Assembly: GCA_038148375.1 (NCBI GenBank)
Contig: JAYQVH010000002.1
Span: forward strand, 248,001 to 312,000
Direction of reading: 5' to 3'
DNA from: CAWUEX02 sp038148375
GTDB lineage: Bacteria; Pseudomonadota; Alphaproteobacteria; Rhodospirillales; Rhodospirillaceae
DNA: 64,000 bases
Shown here: one piece after another, positions 24,943 through 33,322 of the stretch
Position numbering within the stretch: position 1 is the stretch's first letter
How the letters are laid out: every line of letters begins with the position of its first letter
Position numbers and translations under genes: made by a program
Notes under the pieces: model-generated
What the model was told of the DNA's origin: nothing
Seen by the model: only the letters and a program-made list of their open reading frames with translations
Database searches by the model: none

Positions 24943-25604
24943 CCCGCAGACCAAGGATCGCCGTCACCGGTCCACGCCGCGGGGGCCGCATCCTCACGTG
25001 GCTGAACCTCCTCGCTGTTTGGCGTGCGGGCGGCGATCCGATCGCTGTCGAGCCGGGATACCGGGCCCGCCTGCAAGATGTCGACGGCATGGTCATCGGC
25101 GGTGGTGAGAACATCGACGCGGTTCTGTATGACGACAAAATCCGATTGCAGGCAGTGCCTGATCGCGCCCGCGACAAGCTCGAGCTGGAAGCGCTGGATA
25201 TCGCAGAGAAGAAGTCGCTGCCGGTTCTCGGTATTTGCCGCGGATCGCAACTCATCAATGTCTTTCGCGGCGGCACGTTGAATCCCGACAGCTATGGTAA
25301 GCACGGCGGTCCGGGGCGCCACCGGTCGCTCTGGCCCCGGAAGGACGTTCGTGTCGCCGAATGGAGCAAGATTTTCTCGCTCATCGGTATCGGTGACTGT
25401 ATCCGGGTTAACTGCCTGCACGAGCAATCTGTCGATCGGCTCGGGGACGGCCTGAAAGCGTGTGCCGAAGACACCCTGGGAATTACGCAGGGCATCGAAG
25501 ATCCGGGTTCGCGCTTTGTCATTGGGGTGCAGTGGCATCCCGAACTGCTTGTGTGGCGAAGTGATCAAACGAATATTTTTCGCGGCCTCGTCATGAACGC
25601 CTGA
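24939..25604 (+). CDS. Class I glutamine amidotransferase/gamma-glutamyl hydrolase (peptidase C26, PuuD-like)
   Basis: A 221-residue protein starting at GTG 24939, within the stop of the amidoligase gene. The nucleophile elbow is LGICRGSQLINV (Cys100) and the His-Glu pair is in VQWHPELL; DGMVIGGGENID forms the oxyanion side. This matches the C26 family (PuuD, gamma-glutamyl-GABA hydrolase) rather than GATase subunits of anabolic enzymes. Together with the amidoligase it would make and cut gamma-glutamyl-type amides, or act in sequence on one peptide. The translational coupling shows the two proteins are needed in similar amounts. An MFS gene follows 106 bp downstream and might move the product. 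Confidence 0.9.
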   Translation: MTRRPRIAVTGPRRGGRILTWLNLLAVWRAGGDPIAVEPGYRARLQDVDGMVIGGGENIDAVLYDDKIRLQAVPDRARDKLELEALDIAEKKSLPVLGICRGSQLINVFRGGTLNPDSYGKHGGPGRHRSLWPRKDVRVAEWSKIFSLIGIGDCIRVNCLHEQSVDRLGDGLKACAEDTLGITQGIEDPGSRFVIGVQWHPELLVWRSDQTNIFRGLVMNA

Positions 25605-25710
25605 AACATCAGATTTCCAGGTCGCGCCTCTTTACGTTCAGGGGGCGACAGGCGTGTTTCCCTGGGCTAGGGTCTCGTCCCCTCCACGGTGTTGAGACGT
25701 TTCCAGCCCT

Positions 25711-27036
25711 ATGTGGTCCCTCATTCGCGGCTACCCGCTGCAAGCTTTTATAGTCTGTCACCTGGCCTATCTGTTGAGCCAGGTGGATTTAGCGTTGTTC
25801 TCTTACGCGCTACCGTCGATCCGCGCCACCTTTGACGTCAGCTTGCAGGCAATGGGATGGGTCGTCGCGCTGTCGTATACGTTTGGCGCAATTCTTCAGG
25901 TCTACATTGGCACCCTGACCGATCGTCTCGGACGGAAAAAGATGCTGATGTTCATCACTGTGGCGTCGTCGACATTCATCGCCTTGCACGCCGTTGTACC
26001 CGAAGGTTCGGTTGAGGTGATCATCGGCGGTATCGCCTTTTCCGCCGGCATATTGGTGATGACGGCGCTCAGGGCCATGGCCATCGCGACCGGCGGCGCG
26101 CTCTACCCCACCACCGGCGCCATCGTTACCGAAGAGGCCCCTGCGCGCGTCCGCGGCATTTTCGCAGGTCTTCTGCAAACGGCATTTCCGCTCGGCGCGT
26201 TTGTTGCCGCCCTGTTTGCTGCGCCGCTGCTCGACAGTTATGGCTGGCGGCCGCTGTTCCTCGTTGGGCTGCTATCGATCCCCTATATTTTCGTCATCCA
26301 TAAATTTTTGCGCGAGACCGGACGATTCGAAGGGCACAAAGTCACCGCACTCGAGCAGATGACAGATGAACGCAGCCGCGCCAAGCTCGCTGCCCTCTTT
26401 GCGCCAGACATGCGCCTGCGCACAATCACGCTGTTTTTCGCGCAGTTCATTTTTGTCATCGCATATGGGGCGTTTTCGATCTGGCTGCCCACATATCTGG
26501 CGGAGTCGCGCGGGTTCACACAGAAAGATGCGACCTATGTTGTCGGCTTCGCGAACGCGGTGGCGGTCGTCGGCTACATCATCGCGGCGTTGGTTGGGGA
26601 GTTCGTTCTCACGCGCCGGACCACGGTGACAATTTGGACGCTGCTCGGAGCTACATCCGCTTTGTGCATGGTGTGGCTGACGTCAGGGTACTGGGACACG
26701 CTGATCGTGTTGTGTATCACCAGCACCTTTTTCTACGGCACGGCCGCGGTGAAGTTCGCCTATATCGCAGAAGTGTTTCCCACCCATCTCCGCGCGACCG
26801 GGCTTGCTGTGTGCTCAAGCCTCGCGGTCAACCTCGGCATCGCCTTCGGCCCACTCTTCGTTACCTATGGTGTTGGCTGGATGGACTGGGACATGACCCT
26901 GTCGACGGTCGTCGCCATACCACTCGGCATTGCAGGGTTGTTGTACTTGCGCTTAAAACCGGTCCCGTCTGGGCTTGAGGTCGAGGAAGTCGACCGTCAA
27001 CTGCGCGCTCAAGTGCTATCACAAACAAAGCCGTAA
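25711..27036 (+). CDS. MFS transporter, metabolite:proton symporter type
   Basis: A 441-residue major facilitator with twelve membrane segments. It has DLALFSYALPSIRATFDVSL in the first segment, the loop 2-3 motif GTLTDRLGRKKMLMF, a RFEG loop after segment 6, and the segment-10 pattern FPTHLRATGLAVCSSLAVNLG. This matches the aromatic acid/metabolite:H+ symporter and sialic-acid-like MFS groups. The substrate is unknown. It is downstream of the amidoligase/amidotransferase pair and just ahead of an MDR reductase, both in the same direction. Confidence 0.87.
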   Translation: MWSLIRGYPLQAFIVCHLAYLLSQVDLALFSYALPSIRATFDVSLQAMGWVVALSYTFGAILQVYIGTLTDRLGRKKMLMFITVASSTFIALHAVVPEGSVEVIIGGIAFSAGILVMTALRAMAIATGGALYPTTGAIVTEEAPARVRGIFAGLLQTAFPLGAFVAALFAAPLLDSYGWRPLFLVGLLSIPYIFVIHKFLRETGRFEGHKVTALEQMTDERSRAKLAALFAPDMRLRTITLFFAQFIFVIAYGAFSIWLPTYLAESRGFTQKDATYVVGFANAVAVVGYIIAALVGEFVLTRRTTVTIWTLLGATSALCMVWLTSGYWDTLIVLCITSTFFYGTAAVKFAYIAEVFPTHLRATGLAVCSSLAVNLGIAFGPLFVTYGVGWMDWDMTLSTVVAIPLGIAGLLYLRLKPVPSGLEVEEVDRQLRAQVLSQTKP

Positions 27037-27079
27037 CAACAATAAGCGGCTTTGCGGACATGAATATCGGAGGGAAGTG

Positions 27080-28054
27080 ATGAAGGGTTGGTTGGTTAAC
27101 GAATTCGGCGGGCCGGAGGTGATGCAGTGGGCAGACATGCCCGATCCGGAACCGGAAGCGGATGAAGTTATCGTCGATGTACATGCGTCCGGTGTGAACT
27201 TCGCCGAGACACGCATGCGCGCTGGTACGTATACGGGGCTTAAGACCCCCATCGTGCTCGGCTTGGAGGGTGCGGGCGTGGTTTCCGCTGTCGGTGCCGA
27301 TGTCGACAGCTGCGCCGTGGGTGACAAGATTTTCTTTCGCGGCCGCGGCTCGCATGCCACCAAATGCCGCATCAAGGCCTATCACGCGTTTCCGATGCCC
27401 GACGGCTGGACGTTCGAACAGGGCGCGGCGGCAGGGGTCGGCTGGCTGACCGCGTGGCACGCATTGCATATCGTGGCGGAAGCCCGGCCCGGTCAGACGG
27501 TCTTAATCGAAGCGGTCGCGTCATCTGTCGGCTCTGCGGCGCTTCAAATCGCGAAAGCCAAAGGGTGCTGGGTCGTCGGCACAGCCAGTCAGGATGAGAA
27601 GCTCGCCAAGGCGAAAGAGTATGGATGCGACGCCGTCATCAACTACAAGACCGAAAGCGTCCACGACCGGGTGATGGACCTTACGGAAGGCAAAGGCCTC
27701 GATATCGGTTGCATGACCATTGGCGAGGAAACCGCCTCTCAGCTGATCGACTCCATGGGCTACGAAGGCCGCGTGGTGATGTACGGCTCGACCGGCGGAC
27801 GGATGGTGACATTCAGTCTCAACATCGGTGAGCGTAACTTACAATTGTTGTCGATGAGCATCGATACTTCGGCACGCTATGTGCCAGAGACGATTCCCAG
27901 TTTCCGCAACGAAGCTCTGGCCCGGTTTACCGACGGCACGTTTAAGCCGATCATCGATACGGTTCTGCCTGTTTCCGATGTGGCCAAGGCCCATCAAATG
28001 GTCGCCGACCGTCGTCACTTCGGTAAGATCATTCTCGACGTGCCGCAGGACTAG
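27080..28054 (+). CDS. Zinc-less MDR oxidoreductase (quinone reductase-like)
   Basis: A 324-residue protein from ATG 27080, chosen over a longer Lys/Arg-rich frame because of the CGGAGGGA ribosome site. Motifs: MKGWLVNEFGGPEVMQW, VHASGVNFAETRMRAGTY, LGLEGAGVVSAVGADVD, and the nucleotide-binding LIEAVASSVGSAALQIAKAKG, where the usual GGVG is replaced by SSVG. DAVINYKTESVHDRV follows. It lacks zinc ligands. It lies 43 bp after the MFS gene and 27 bp before a secreted hydrolase gene, so these three probably form one operon. Confidence 0.87.
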   Translation: MKGWLVNEFGGPEVMQWADMPDPEPEADEVIVDVHASGVNFAETRMRAGTYTGLKTPIVLGLEGAGVVSAVGADVDSCAVGDKIFFRGRGSHATKCRIKAYHAFPMPDGWTFEQGAAAGVGWLTAWHALHIVAEARPGQTVLIEAVASSVGSAALQIAKAKGCWVVGTASQDEKLAKAKEYGCDAVINYKTESVHDRVMDLTEGKGLDIGCMTIGEETASQLIDSMGYEGRVVMYGSTGGRMVTFSLNIGERNLQLLSMSIDTSARYVPETIPSFRNEALARFTDGTFKPIIDTVLPVSDVAKAHQMVADRRHFGKIILDVPQD

Positions 28055-28081
28055 CGGCTGCCGGAAGACAAGGGACAGGCC

Positions 28082-29041
28082 ATGCTTCGTTTAATATTCT
28101 TCGCTGTGCTGGCGGCCACACCCGCGTGGGCCGGCGTTACCGAACTCTACAAATCCCTGCGCGGCAACGAGGACGTCAACGTCGCCTATCCGGTAACGCT
28201 CGACCGGCCGGACCGTCTGGTGCCGTTGTCCGTGCGTGTCACCTGGCCCGCGGGCGAGGGGCCGTTTCCTCTGGTGGTGTTTTCCCAAGGCGCGCTGTGC
28301 CCCAAGAACCTCTACGCATCCGTGACGGACCACTGGACATCGCACGGCTACGTCACCATCGCGCCGCTGCACATCGATTCGGAATCAAACGGCTTTGGCT
28401 TTCGCGATCTGGCGGGTGTCGACCTGCTCGCAGAACGCGTCGCTGATATGCGGCATATCGTTGACTCCCTCGATGAGCTCGAGAGCCGCGTTCCCGGCCT
28501 CGGCGGCAAGATCGATCGCGAGCGTATCGCCGCGTCCGGTCATTCTTTCGGTGGCCAAGTCGCCATGGCAATGACAGGTCTGGATGTGATGGATATGGCC
28601 GGCAACCCGTTGCCGTCAGCCGATGAGCGCTTCGATGTCGCCGTCATCCTCAGCGGTGTCGGTCCGATGGTTAACATCGCCGAAGGTTCCTTCGATCGCT
28701 ATACGACACCAACGTATTCGTCAGGTGGCACCAAGGACCTCGGCGCCACCGGCCGTGGTCCGATCCATCCCTGGCCGTGGCGGATGGCCGCATATTTTCA
28801 AACACCGCCGGGGGATAAATACGGCGTCGTGCTCCAGGAGGGGGATCACTATTACGGCGGGCTGATCTGCCGTGAGACCGCCGGCGGTCCGCCCGATTTC
28901 GAGGGCTTGACCATCATCCGCGGCACCTCAACGGCTTTTCTGGATGCCTACTTGAAGAACGATGCCGCCGCGCGCGACTTTCTCCTGAATGCCGACGTCA
29001 AGACTCTCACCGAAAATCGTGCCAGTCTTGAACGCAAATAA
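28082..29041 (+). CDS. Secreted alpha/beta hydrolase, PAF-acetylhydrolase/chlorophyllase-like
   Basis: A 319-residue protein with a signal peptide (LRLIFFAVLAATPAWA). The fold shows FPLVVFSQGALCPKNLYASVTDHWTSHGYVT near the oxyanion strand and the nucleophile elbow ASGHSFGGQVA with Ser155, as in platelet-activating-factor acetylhydrolase and dienelactone/chlorophyllase-like enzymes. A late EGDHYYGG holds the likely catalytic His. Unlike other hydrolases in the window its triad elements look intact. The natural ester substrate is unknown. It ends 47 bp before metY. Confidence 0.85.
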   Translation: MLRLIFFAVLAATPAWAGVTELYKSLRGNEDVNVAYPVTLDRPDRLVPLSVRVTWPAGEGPFPLVVFSQGALCPKNLYASVTDHWTSHGYVTIAPLHIDSESNGFGFRDLAGVDLLAERVADMRHIVDSLDELESRVPGLGGKIDRERIAASGHSFGGQVAMAMTGLDVMDMAGNPLPSADERFDVAVILSGVGPMVNIAEGSFDRYTTPTYSSGGTKDLGATGRGPIHPWPWRMAAYFQTPPGDKYGVVLQEGDHYYGGLICRETAGGPPDFEGLTIIRGTSTAFLDAYLKNDAAARDFLLNADVKTLTENRASLERK

Positions 29042-29088
29042 CCGTTAGACCGGTTCACGCGCACAGCCAGTAAGAAGGGACCCCGCCG

Positions 29089-30384
29089 ATGACGACGCCC
29101 AAACTCCATCCTGAAACGCTTGCCCTGCATGCCGGTTTCCGGTCCGACCCGGCCACCAACGCCGTCGCCGTGCCGATCTATCAGACGACGTCGTATCAGT
29201 TCCGCGATACGGAGCATGCCTCCAACCTGTTCGCGCTGTCCGAGCTCGGGAATATTTACACGCGCATCATGAACCCGACCTGCGACGTGCTTGAGCAACG
29301 TCTGGCGGCGATGGAAGGCGGCGTGGCGGCACTGGCGCTGGCATCCGGGCAGGCGGCGACGACCTTCGCTGTGATGAACCTATGCCAGGCTGGCGATAAC
29401 TTCGTCACCTCGACGGACCTCTACGGCGGAACTTGGAATTTGTTTGCCAATACCTTCAAGCAAATGGGAATCGAAGCACGCTTTGCAGATCCGAAGGATC
29501 CGGACTCCTTCCGCAAGATGACGGACGATAAGACCCGCTGCTACTACGCCGAAACCCTGCCCAACCCGAAGCTCGAGGTCTTCCCGATCAAGGAAGTCGC
29601 CGACATCGGCCGCAGCCTCGGTGTGCCGTTGATTGTCGATAACACGGCCGCGCCAATGATCTGCCGGCCAATCGATCACGGCGCCGCCATCGTTATGTAC
29701 TCGGCGACGAAATACATCGGCGGGCACGGGACTTCGATCGGCGGTATCATCATCGACAGCGGCACCTTCGACTGGGAAGCGCACAAGGAACGCTTTCCGC
29801 TCCTGTCGCAGCCGGACCCGAGCTATCACGGCGCGGTGTGGATCGATGCGGTCAAGCCGCTTGGCCCCATCGCCTACATCCTCCGGGCCCGGGTCACCCT
29901 GCTGCGCGATATCGGTGCGGCGATGAGTCCGCTCAACGCCTTCCAGTTTATTCAAGGCGTCGAGACCCTGCCTTTGCGCATCAAGAAGCATTGCGAAAAC
30001 GCGGCCAAAGTGGCGACGCATTTGGATGGTCACCAAGCCGTGACCAAAGTGATTTATCCAGGGTTGATGAGCGGCGAGCCGCGCCGGCGTGCGGATGCGT
30101 ATCTCGATGGTCACCATTATGGTGCGCTGGTAGGCTTTGAGCTCCAAGGCGGCCGCGATGCCGGACGCAAGTTCATCGACTCGCTGCAGTTGCTGTATCA
30201 CGTCGCCAACATCGGCGATGCGCGATCGCTCGCAATTCATCCGGCGAGCACGACTCACTCTCAGCTGTCGGAAGCGGATCAGGCGGCTTCGGGCGTCACA
30301 CCCGGGTATGTGCGTTTGTCCATCGGTCTCGAGCACATCGATGACATTGTCACCGACATCGATCAGGCGCTCGCCCAAATCTAG
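29089..30384 (+). CDS. metY: O-acetylhomoserine sulfhydrylase (MetY)
   Basis: The 431-residue PLP enzyme belongs to the Cys/Met metabolism family. It opens with LHPETLALHAGFRSDPATNAVAVPIYQTTSYQF, has YTRIMNPTCDVLEQRLAAMEGGVAALALASGQAA, and the PLP-Lys motif MYSATKYIGGHG (Lys in SATKY). The extra insertions and the 430-residue length separate O-acetylhomoserine sulfhydrylases from the shorter cystathionine synthases and lyases. It makes homocysteine directly from O-acetylhomoserine and sulfide. The C-terminal ASTTHSQLSEADQAASGVTPGYVRLSIGLEHIDDI is complete. No SAM or SAH riboswitch fits in the 47-bp leader. A long inverted repeat follows the stop. Confidence 0.92.
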   Translation: MTTPKLHPETLALHAGFRSDPATNAVAVPIYQTTSYQFRDTEHASNLFALSELGNIYTRIMNPTCDVLEQRLAAMEGGVAALALASGQAATTFAVMNLCQAGDNFVTSTDLYGGTWNLFANTFKQMGIEARFADPKDPDSFRKMTDDKTRCYYAETLPNPKLEVFPIKEVADIGRSLGVPLIVDNTAAPMICRPIDHGAAIVMYSATKYIGGHGTSIGGIIIDSGTFDWEAHKERFPLLSQPDPSYHGAVWIDAVKPLGPIAYILRARVTLLRDIGAAMSPLNAFQFIQGVETLPLRIKKHCENAAKVATHLDGHQAVTKVIYPGLMSGEPRRRADAYLDGHHYGALVGFELQGGRDAGRKFIDSLQLLYHVANIGDARSLAIHPASTTHSQLSEADQAASGVTPGYVRLSIGLEHIDDIVTDIDQALAQI

Positions 30385-30401
30385 ACCGGCTCCCAAAAAC
30401 A

Positions 30402-30471
30402 AACGGCCCGGCGAAGGACGATGAGATCGGGTAAGAGGCCGCGAGTCTCATTGCTCTTCGCCGGGGCCGTT
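30402..30471. terminator. Long inverted repeat after metY, terminator-like
   Basis: AACGGCCCGGCGAAG (30402-30416) pairs with CTTCGCCGGGGCCGTT (30456-30471, one bulged G), and inside it ATGAGA (30421-30426) pairs with TCTCAT (30446-30451). It starts 18 bp after the metY stop. There is no U-run behind it, so it may be a Rho-assisted or bidirectional structure rather than a standard intrinsic terminator. Confidence 0.55.
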
Positions 30472-30534
30472 ACCACGCTGATGACCCGATGAGCGGGAAC
30501 GCGCGGGAATTCCGGTTGCCCTGACTTACTTTTG

Positions 30535-30594
30535 CGTCAGTGGGGCCGGACCTTTGCCACCGCTGGGTGGGTCCAGTCCGGCCATGCGCTGACG
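30535..30594 (-). ncRNA. Structured segment, possible small RNA
   Basis: Two nested stems are visible: CGTCAG/CTGACG (30535-30540 with 30589-30594) and GGCCGGAC/GTCCGGCC (30544-30551 with 30576-30583). On the minus strand it would lie just downstream of a TATATAG-type -10 element (about 30604-30612) and of the palindrome at 30618-30636, so a short minus-strand transcript is conceivable. Tiny open frames exist in it (19-20 codons) but have no convincing start. No known RNA family is recognised. Confidence 0.3.
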
Positions 30595-30617
30595 GGCACG
30601 ACTCCTATATAGCAGTA

Positions 30618-30636
30618 TGTGGGAATTATTCCCACA
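30618..30636. promoter_or_regulatory. 19-bp perfect palindrome, probable operator
   Basis: TGTGGGAATTATTCCCACA is a perfect inverted repeat around its central T. A related site lies 60 bp away (30678-30696). Between them is a possible plus-strand promoter: TTGACT (30643-30648) and, after 17 bp, TACGCT. The paired palindromes look like binding sites for a dimeric repressor; I do not recognise the regulator. It is in a gap between two converging genes, so no annotated gene is an obvious target. Confidence 0.5.
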
Positions 30637-30677
30637 AATTTCTTGACTCTTTTTTGGCCTAAGACTACGCTTCTGAA

Positions 30678-30696
30678 GTTGGGAAAAATTCCCACA
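30678..30696. promoter_or_regulatory. Second, degenerate copy of the palindromic operator
   Basis: The right arm ATTCCCACA is identical to that of the palindrome at 30618-30636; the left arm GTTGGGAAA is degenerate. Centres are 60 bp apart (30627 and 30687), a distance compatible with cooperative binding on the same face of DNA. It would lie at or just after the start point of a plus-strand promoter at 30643-30671. Confidence 0.45.
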
Positions 30697-30838
30697 AAAT
30701 CGCGCCCGATCTGCCCCGATCGGCGAGATTTGGCGAAAAACAGGCCTCTGCCGGCCCCGCCCCTTCCCCGGAACCTCAAGGCAGACGGACCTCTTCGCCC
30801 ACAAGGCCGATGTCAGATTGGTGTTTTAAACGTCGGTT

Positions 30839-30889
30839 GGTTCCCGTTCGCCGCTCCTCTCCCTTCCCACACACCGGCGGACGGGAACC
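30839..30889. terminator. 15-bp hairpin between convergent genes
   Basis: GGTTCCCGTTCGCCG (30839-30853) pairs with CGGCGGACGGGAACC (30875-30889) with a single G-U pair, and a 21-base pyrimidine-rich loop. It begins about 20 bp past the stop of the AllA-like gene on the minus strand. A factor-assisted or bidirectional terminator is likely; there is no strong U-run. Confidence 0.5.
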
Positions 30890-30909
30890 CACGACCGGGG
30901 AAGAAAGAC

Positions 30910-31476
30910 CTAGACGTCCAGTTCGATCAGCATACCGGTGCGCTGAAGCAGGTTCTTTTTGTCCAGGTCAGGCCCATGGGCCTCGTTGTCCTTGACGTTT
31001 TCCGTCGACAGGTTGCGCGTGGTTTCGGTGCGCAGGATCACCACCATGTTGGTGTCCGGCTCAAGTGCGAATGGGAATTCGTGCCACGTGCCGATATGCA
31101 TGGTGAAACCGGACTGGCCATCGAACTGGAAGGCTTCCAGGTTTTCGAGGTCGGGCATATCGCCGTCCGTCGGAGCGCCAAACACCGCGACAAAAGGCTT
31201 GCCGCCGAGGGGAATGAACGTCTGCGTGTGTTTGAAGTGCCGCTCCAGGTACGCGATCTCAAAGGGCCGGGGCTGCAAGGTGCACAGGGACAGACAGGTG
31301 TCCTCGTCGGACTTGAAATCCACCGGCGCCGAAACCGCCACCGCACCTTTATAGAAGTCGCTGACACCGATCGGGGCGCCGGTCCCCGCGCCCAGCACTT
31401 GGCCATAGGGGGCGAGAGCTTCGGGCGTTGCAGGCCTAACTTGCAAAATGCGGCGGTCTACGGATGAGCCGTCCAT
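30910..31476 (-). CDS. Ureidoglycolate lyase-like protein (AllA family)
   Basis: A 188-residue cupin-fold protein. The AllA signature is clear: ILQVRPATPEALAPYGQVL at the start and YLERHFKHTQTFIPLGGKPFVAVF in the middle, with IGTWHEFPFAL near the end carrying the second conserved His. Ureidoglycolate lyase splits ureidoglycolate to glyoxylate and urea in purine degradation. No other allantoin or urea gene is in the window, and this protein is somewhat longer than typical AllA (about 160-170), so a related lyase activity is possible. A GGAGCG ribosome site lies five bases before the ATG. It diverges from the double hydrolase gene. Confidence 0.82.
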   Translation of the reverse strand: MDGSSVDRRILQVRPATPEALAPYGQVLGAGTGAPIGVSDFYKGAVAVSAPVDFKSDEDTCLSLCTLQPRPFEIAYLERHFKHTQTFIPLGGKPFVAVFGAPTDGDMPDLENLEAFQFDGQSGFTMHIGTWHEFPFALEPDTNMVVILRTETTRNLSTENVKDNEAHGPDLDKKNLLQRTGMLIELDV

Positions 31477-31614
31477 CGGGCGCTCCTATTCTTGCAATTT
31501 TCCGCACTTTACAGCCGCCTCCGCATCCAAGCCAGCCACTATCAGCCCCCGGCTCTGGTCAGACAGGCCGATCCGCGGCTAGTCTTGCGGCCAAATCGCA
31601 AAGGGAGACGCTCC

Positions 31615-33297
31615 ATGGCCGCAACCATCACCCGACACATGGTCACTCTGCACGGCACGCGCCAAGTCCATTACCGCCGCGCCGGGTCAGGTCCGCCCGT
31701 CATTCTCCTGCACCAGTCGCCCAATTCGTCCCAGGAATACATCCCGTTGATCGAGGATTTGGCCGAGGATTACACGGTGATTGCGCCGGACACCCCGGGC
31801 AATGGCCTGTCCGACCCGTTGCCGCTGGAAAGCCCGGTGATGACGGACTATGCGCAGAATGTGCGTGACCTGATGGATGCGCTCGGCATCGCCCAATGCC
31901 CGATCTACGGGTTCCATACGGGTGCGGTGTGCACGCTGGAGACGGCCTGGCGTCATCCCGACAAGGTCACCGTTGGTATCGTCAACGGTTACGTCAACAT
32001 GCCGGAAGATCTGGTCGCGGAAATTCTCGAGAATTATTTCGTTCCGCTCGAAATAAATTGGAGCGGTTCGCATCTGACGTGGACATGGGCGCGGTTTCGC
32101 GAACAGCTTATCTTCTTCCCTTGGTACCGCGACGATCTGGCGGCCCGGATGGATAACTCACTTCCACCGCCCGACCGATTACAGACGGCCGTCATCGAAT
32201 TCCTGCGCTCGGGCCCGGAATACCGCAAACCTTACCGCGCTGCCTTCACGCAGGATCCGGTGCAGTCGGTTAAGGACATGAAAGCAAAATGTGTGATCAT
32301 GAGCCCGAAGACCGATGTGTTGTACGAGGGCCTCGACCGCATGCCGGAACCGCCGGACACGGTCTCCGTGTACCGGCCCGATACGTCGGCGGATGCGATC
32401 GACATTCTGAAGAAAACGCTCAAAGACAACCCCGCACCGAATCCGGCGCCCGGCGTCGTTGAGACAAAGCCGGTCACAGGCAAACTGTGGGGCGAATACG
32501 TGCAGGTTGGCGGCGGGTCGCTGTATTGCCGGCGCAACACCGACGGCGGCGGCCGGCCGATTCTGTTTATCCATGCCTCCGCCGCGTCGAGCCTCGCGAT
32601 GGACCGGTATATGGAGCCCCTTATCGGCAAACGCCCGGTTGTCGCCTTCGACCTGCCGGGTAACGGTGAGTCCGATAACCCCATGGGCCTGGACGTCACG
32701 GTTGAGAAGCAAGCGTCGTTCCTGGCCGAGGCCGTGCACGCGCTCGGCTATGACGAAGTCGACGTGTTCGGCACGTGGGGCGGCGGTACAGTCGCAGTGG
32801 AACTTGCCGTGCAGCATCCTGATCTGGTCAAACACATAGCCGTTCCGAGTATTATGACCATGGAGCTTACCGGCGCTGCGCTTGACGAGATGTCGTCGAA
32901 ATACACGCCCGACATGCCCTTCGACGATTACGGCGGGCACTGGATCTTTGCTTGGAATATGGTCCGTGATCAGGAGCTGTTTAATCCCTGGTACGAACGC
33001 AAGGCCGCGAACATCGCGCGCTATGGTGAGCCCGACATCGCGCCAGAGGTCATTCATCGCCGCACCCTTGATCTGTTCAAGGCCTACGATATCTACCAGG
33101 CAGCGTACAAGGCGCACTTTGCCTATCCGATGACCCAGCGCCTGCCGCAGGTTAAGTGCCCGGTGCTGCTTGGCGGTCCGGAGTCACCGAGTACAAAGAA
33201 AGCGGTTGCGGCCGGTCCGGCGGATTACACAGTCAAGGACATGCCGTCAGATTTCGCCGGCGTCGCGAATGCGATCGTCGAATTTTTCGACGCATAA
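31615..33297 (+). CDS. Tandem double alpha/beta hydrolase with unusual active sites
   Basis: A 560-residue protein made of two alpha/beta-hydrolase domains (about 1-285 and 290-560). Domain 1 has PPVILLHQSPNSSQEY and APDTPGNGLSD; domain 2 has RPILFIHASAASSLAMD and AFDLPGNGESDNP. At the nucleophile elbow, where Ser is expected (G-x-S-x-G), domain 1 has GFHTG (His101) and domain 2 has GTWGG (Trp388). Neither domain shows the usual C-terminal catalytic GH motif. So both look catalytically non-standard or inactive as esterases. The GFHTG elbow recurs as GHHTG in the hydrolase at 59937, suggesting a true subfamily. ATG 31615 has an AAGGGAG ribosome site; a longer frame from 31492 overlaps the divergent gene's promoter. 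Confidence 0.85.
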   Translation: MAATITRHMVTLHGTRQVHYRRAGSGPPVILLHQSPNSSQEYIPLIEDLAEDYTVIAPDTPGNGLSDPLPLESPVMTDYAQNVRDLMDALGIAQCPIYGFHTGAVCTLETAWRHPDKVTVGIVNGYVNMPEDLVAEILENYFVPLEINWSGSHLTWTWARFREQLIFFPWYRDDLAARMDNSLPPPDRLQTAVIEFLRSGPEYRKPYRAAFTQDPVQSVKDMKAKCVIMSPKTDVLYEGLDRMPEPPDTVSVYRPDTSADAIDILKKTLKDNPAPNPAPGVVETKPVTGKLWGEYVQVGGGSLYCRRNTDGGGRPILFIHASAASSLAMDRYMEPLIGKRPVVAFDLPGNGESDNPMGLDVTVEKQASFLAEAVHALGYDEVDVFGTWGGGTVAVELAVQHPDLVKHIAVPSIMTMELTGAALDEMSSKYTPDMPFDDYGGHWIFAWNMVRDQELFNPWYERKAANIARYGEPDIAPEVIHRRTLDLFKAYDIYQAAYKAHFAYPMTQRLPQVKCPVLLGGPESPSTKKAVAAGPADYTVKDMPSDFAGVANAIVEFFDA

Positions 33298-33322
33298 ACA
33301 CTCAAGAAGCGGGGTTAGGTAA

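Noticed and set aside
30402..30471. SAM/SAH riboswitch linked to metY
   Set aside because: The structure is downstream of metY, and the 47-bp leader upstream of the gene is too short for a known methionine-pathway riboswitch.
30535..30594. tRNA gene
   Set aside because: Two nested stems but no cloverleaf, no TTC-loop sequence and no anticodon arm.
30526..30804. 92-residue minus-strand open frame in the 30.5 kb gap
   Set aside because: It runs through both palindromic operators and a hairpin, has no family motif and no good ribosome site; better explained as non-coding.
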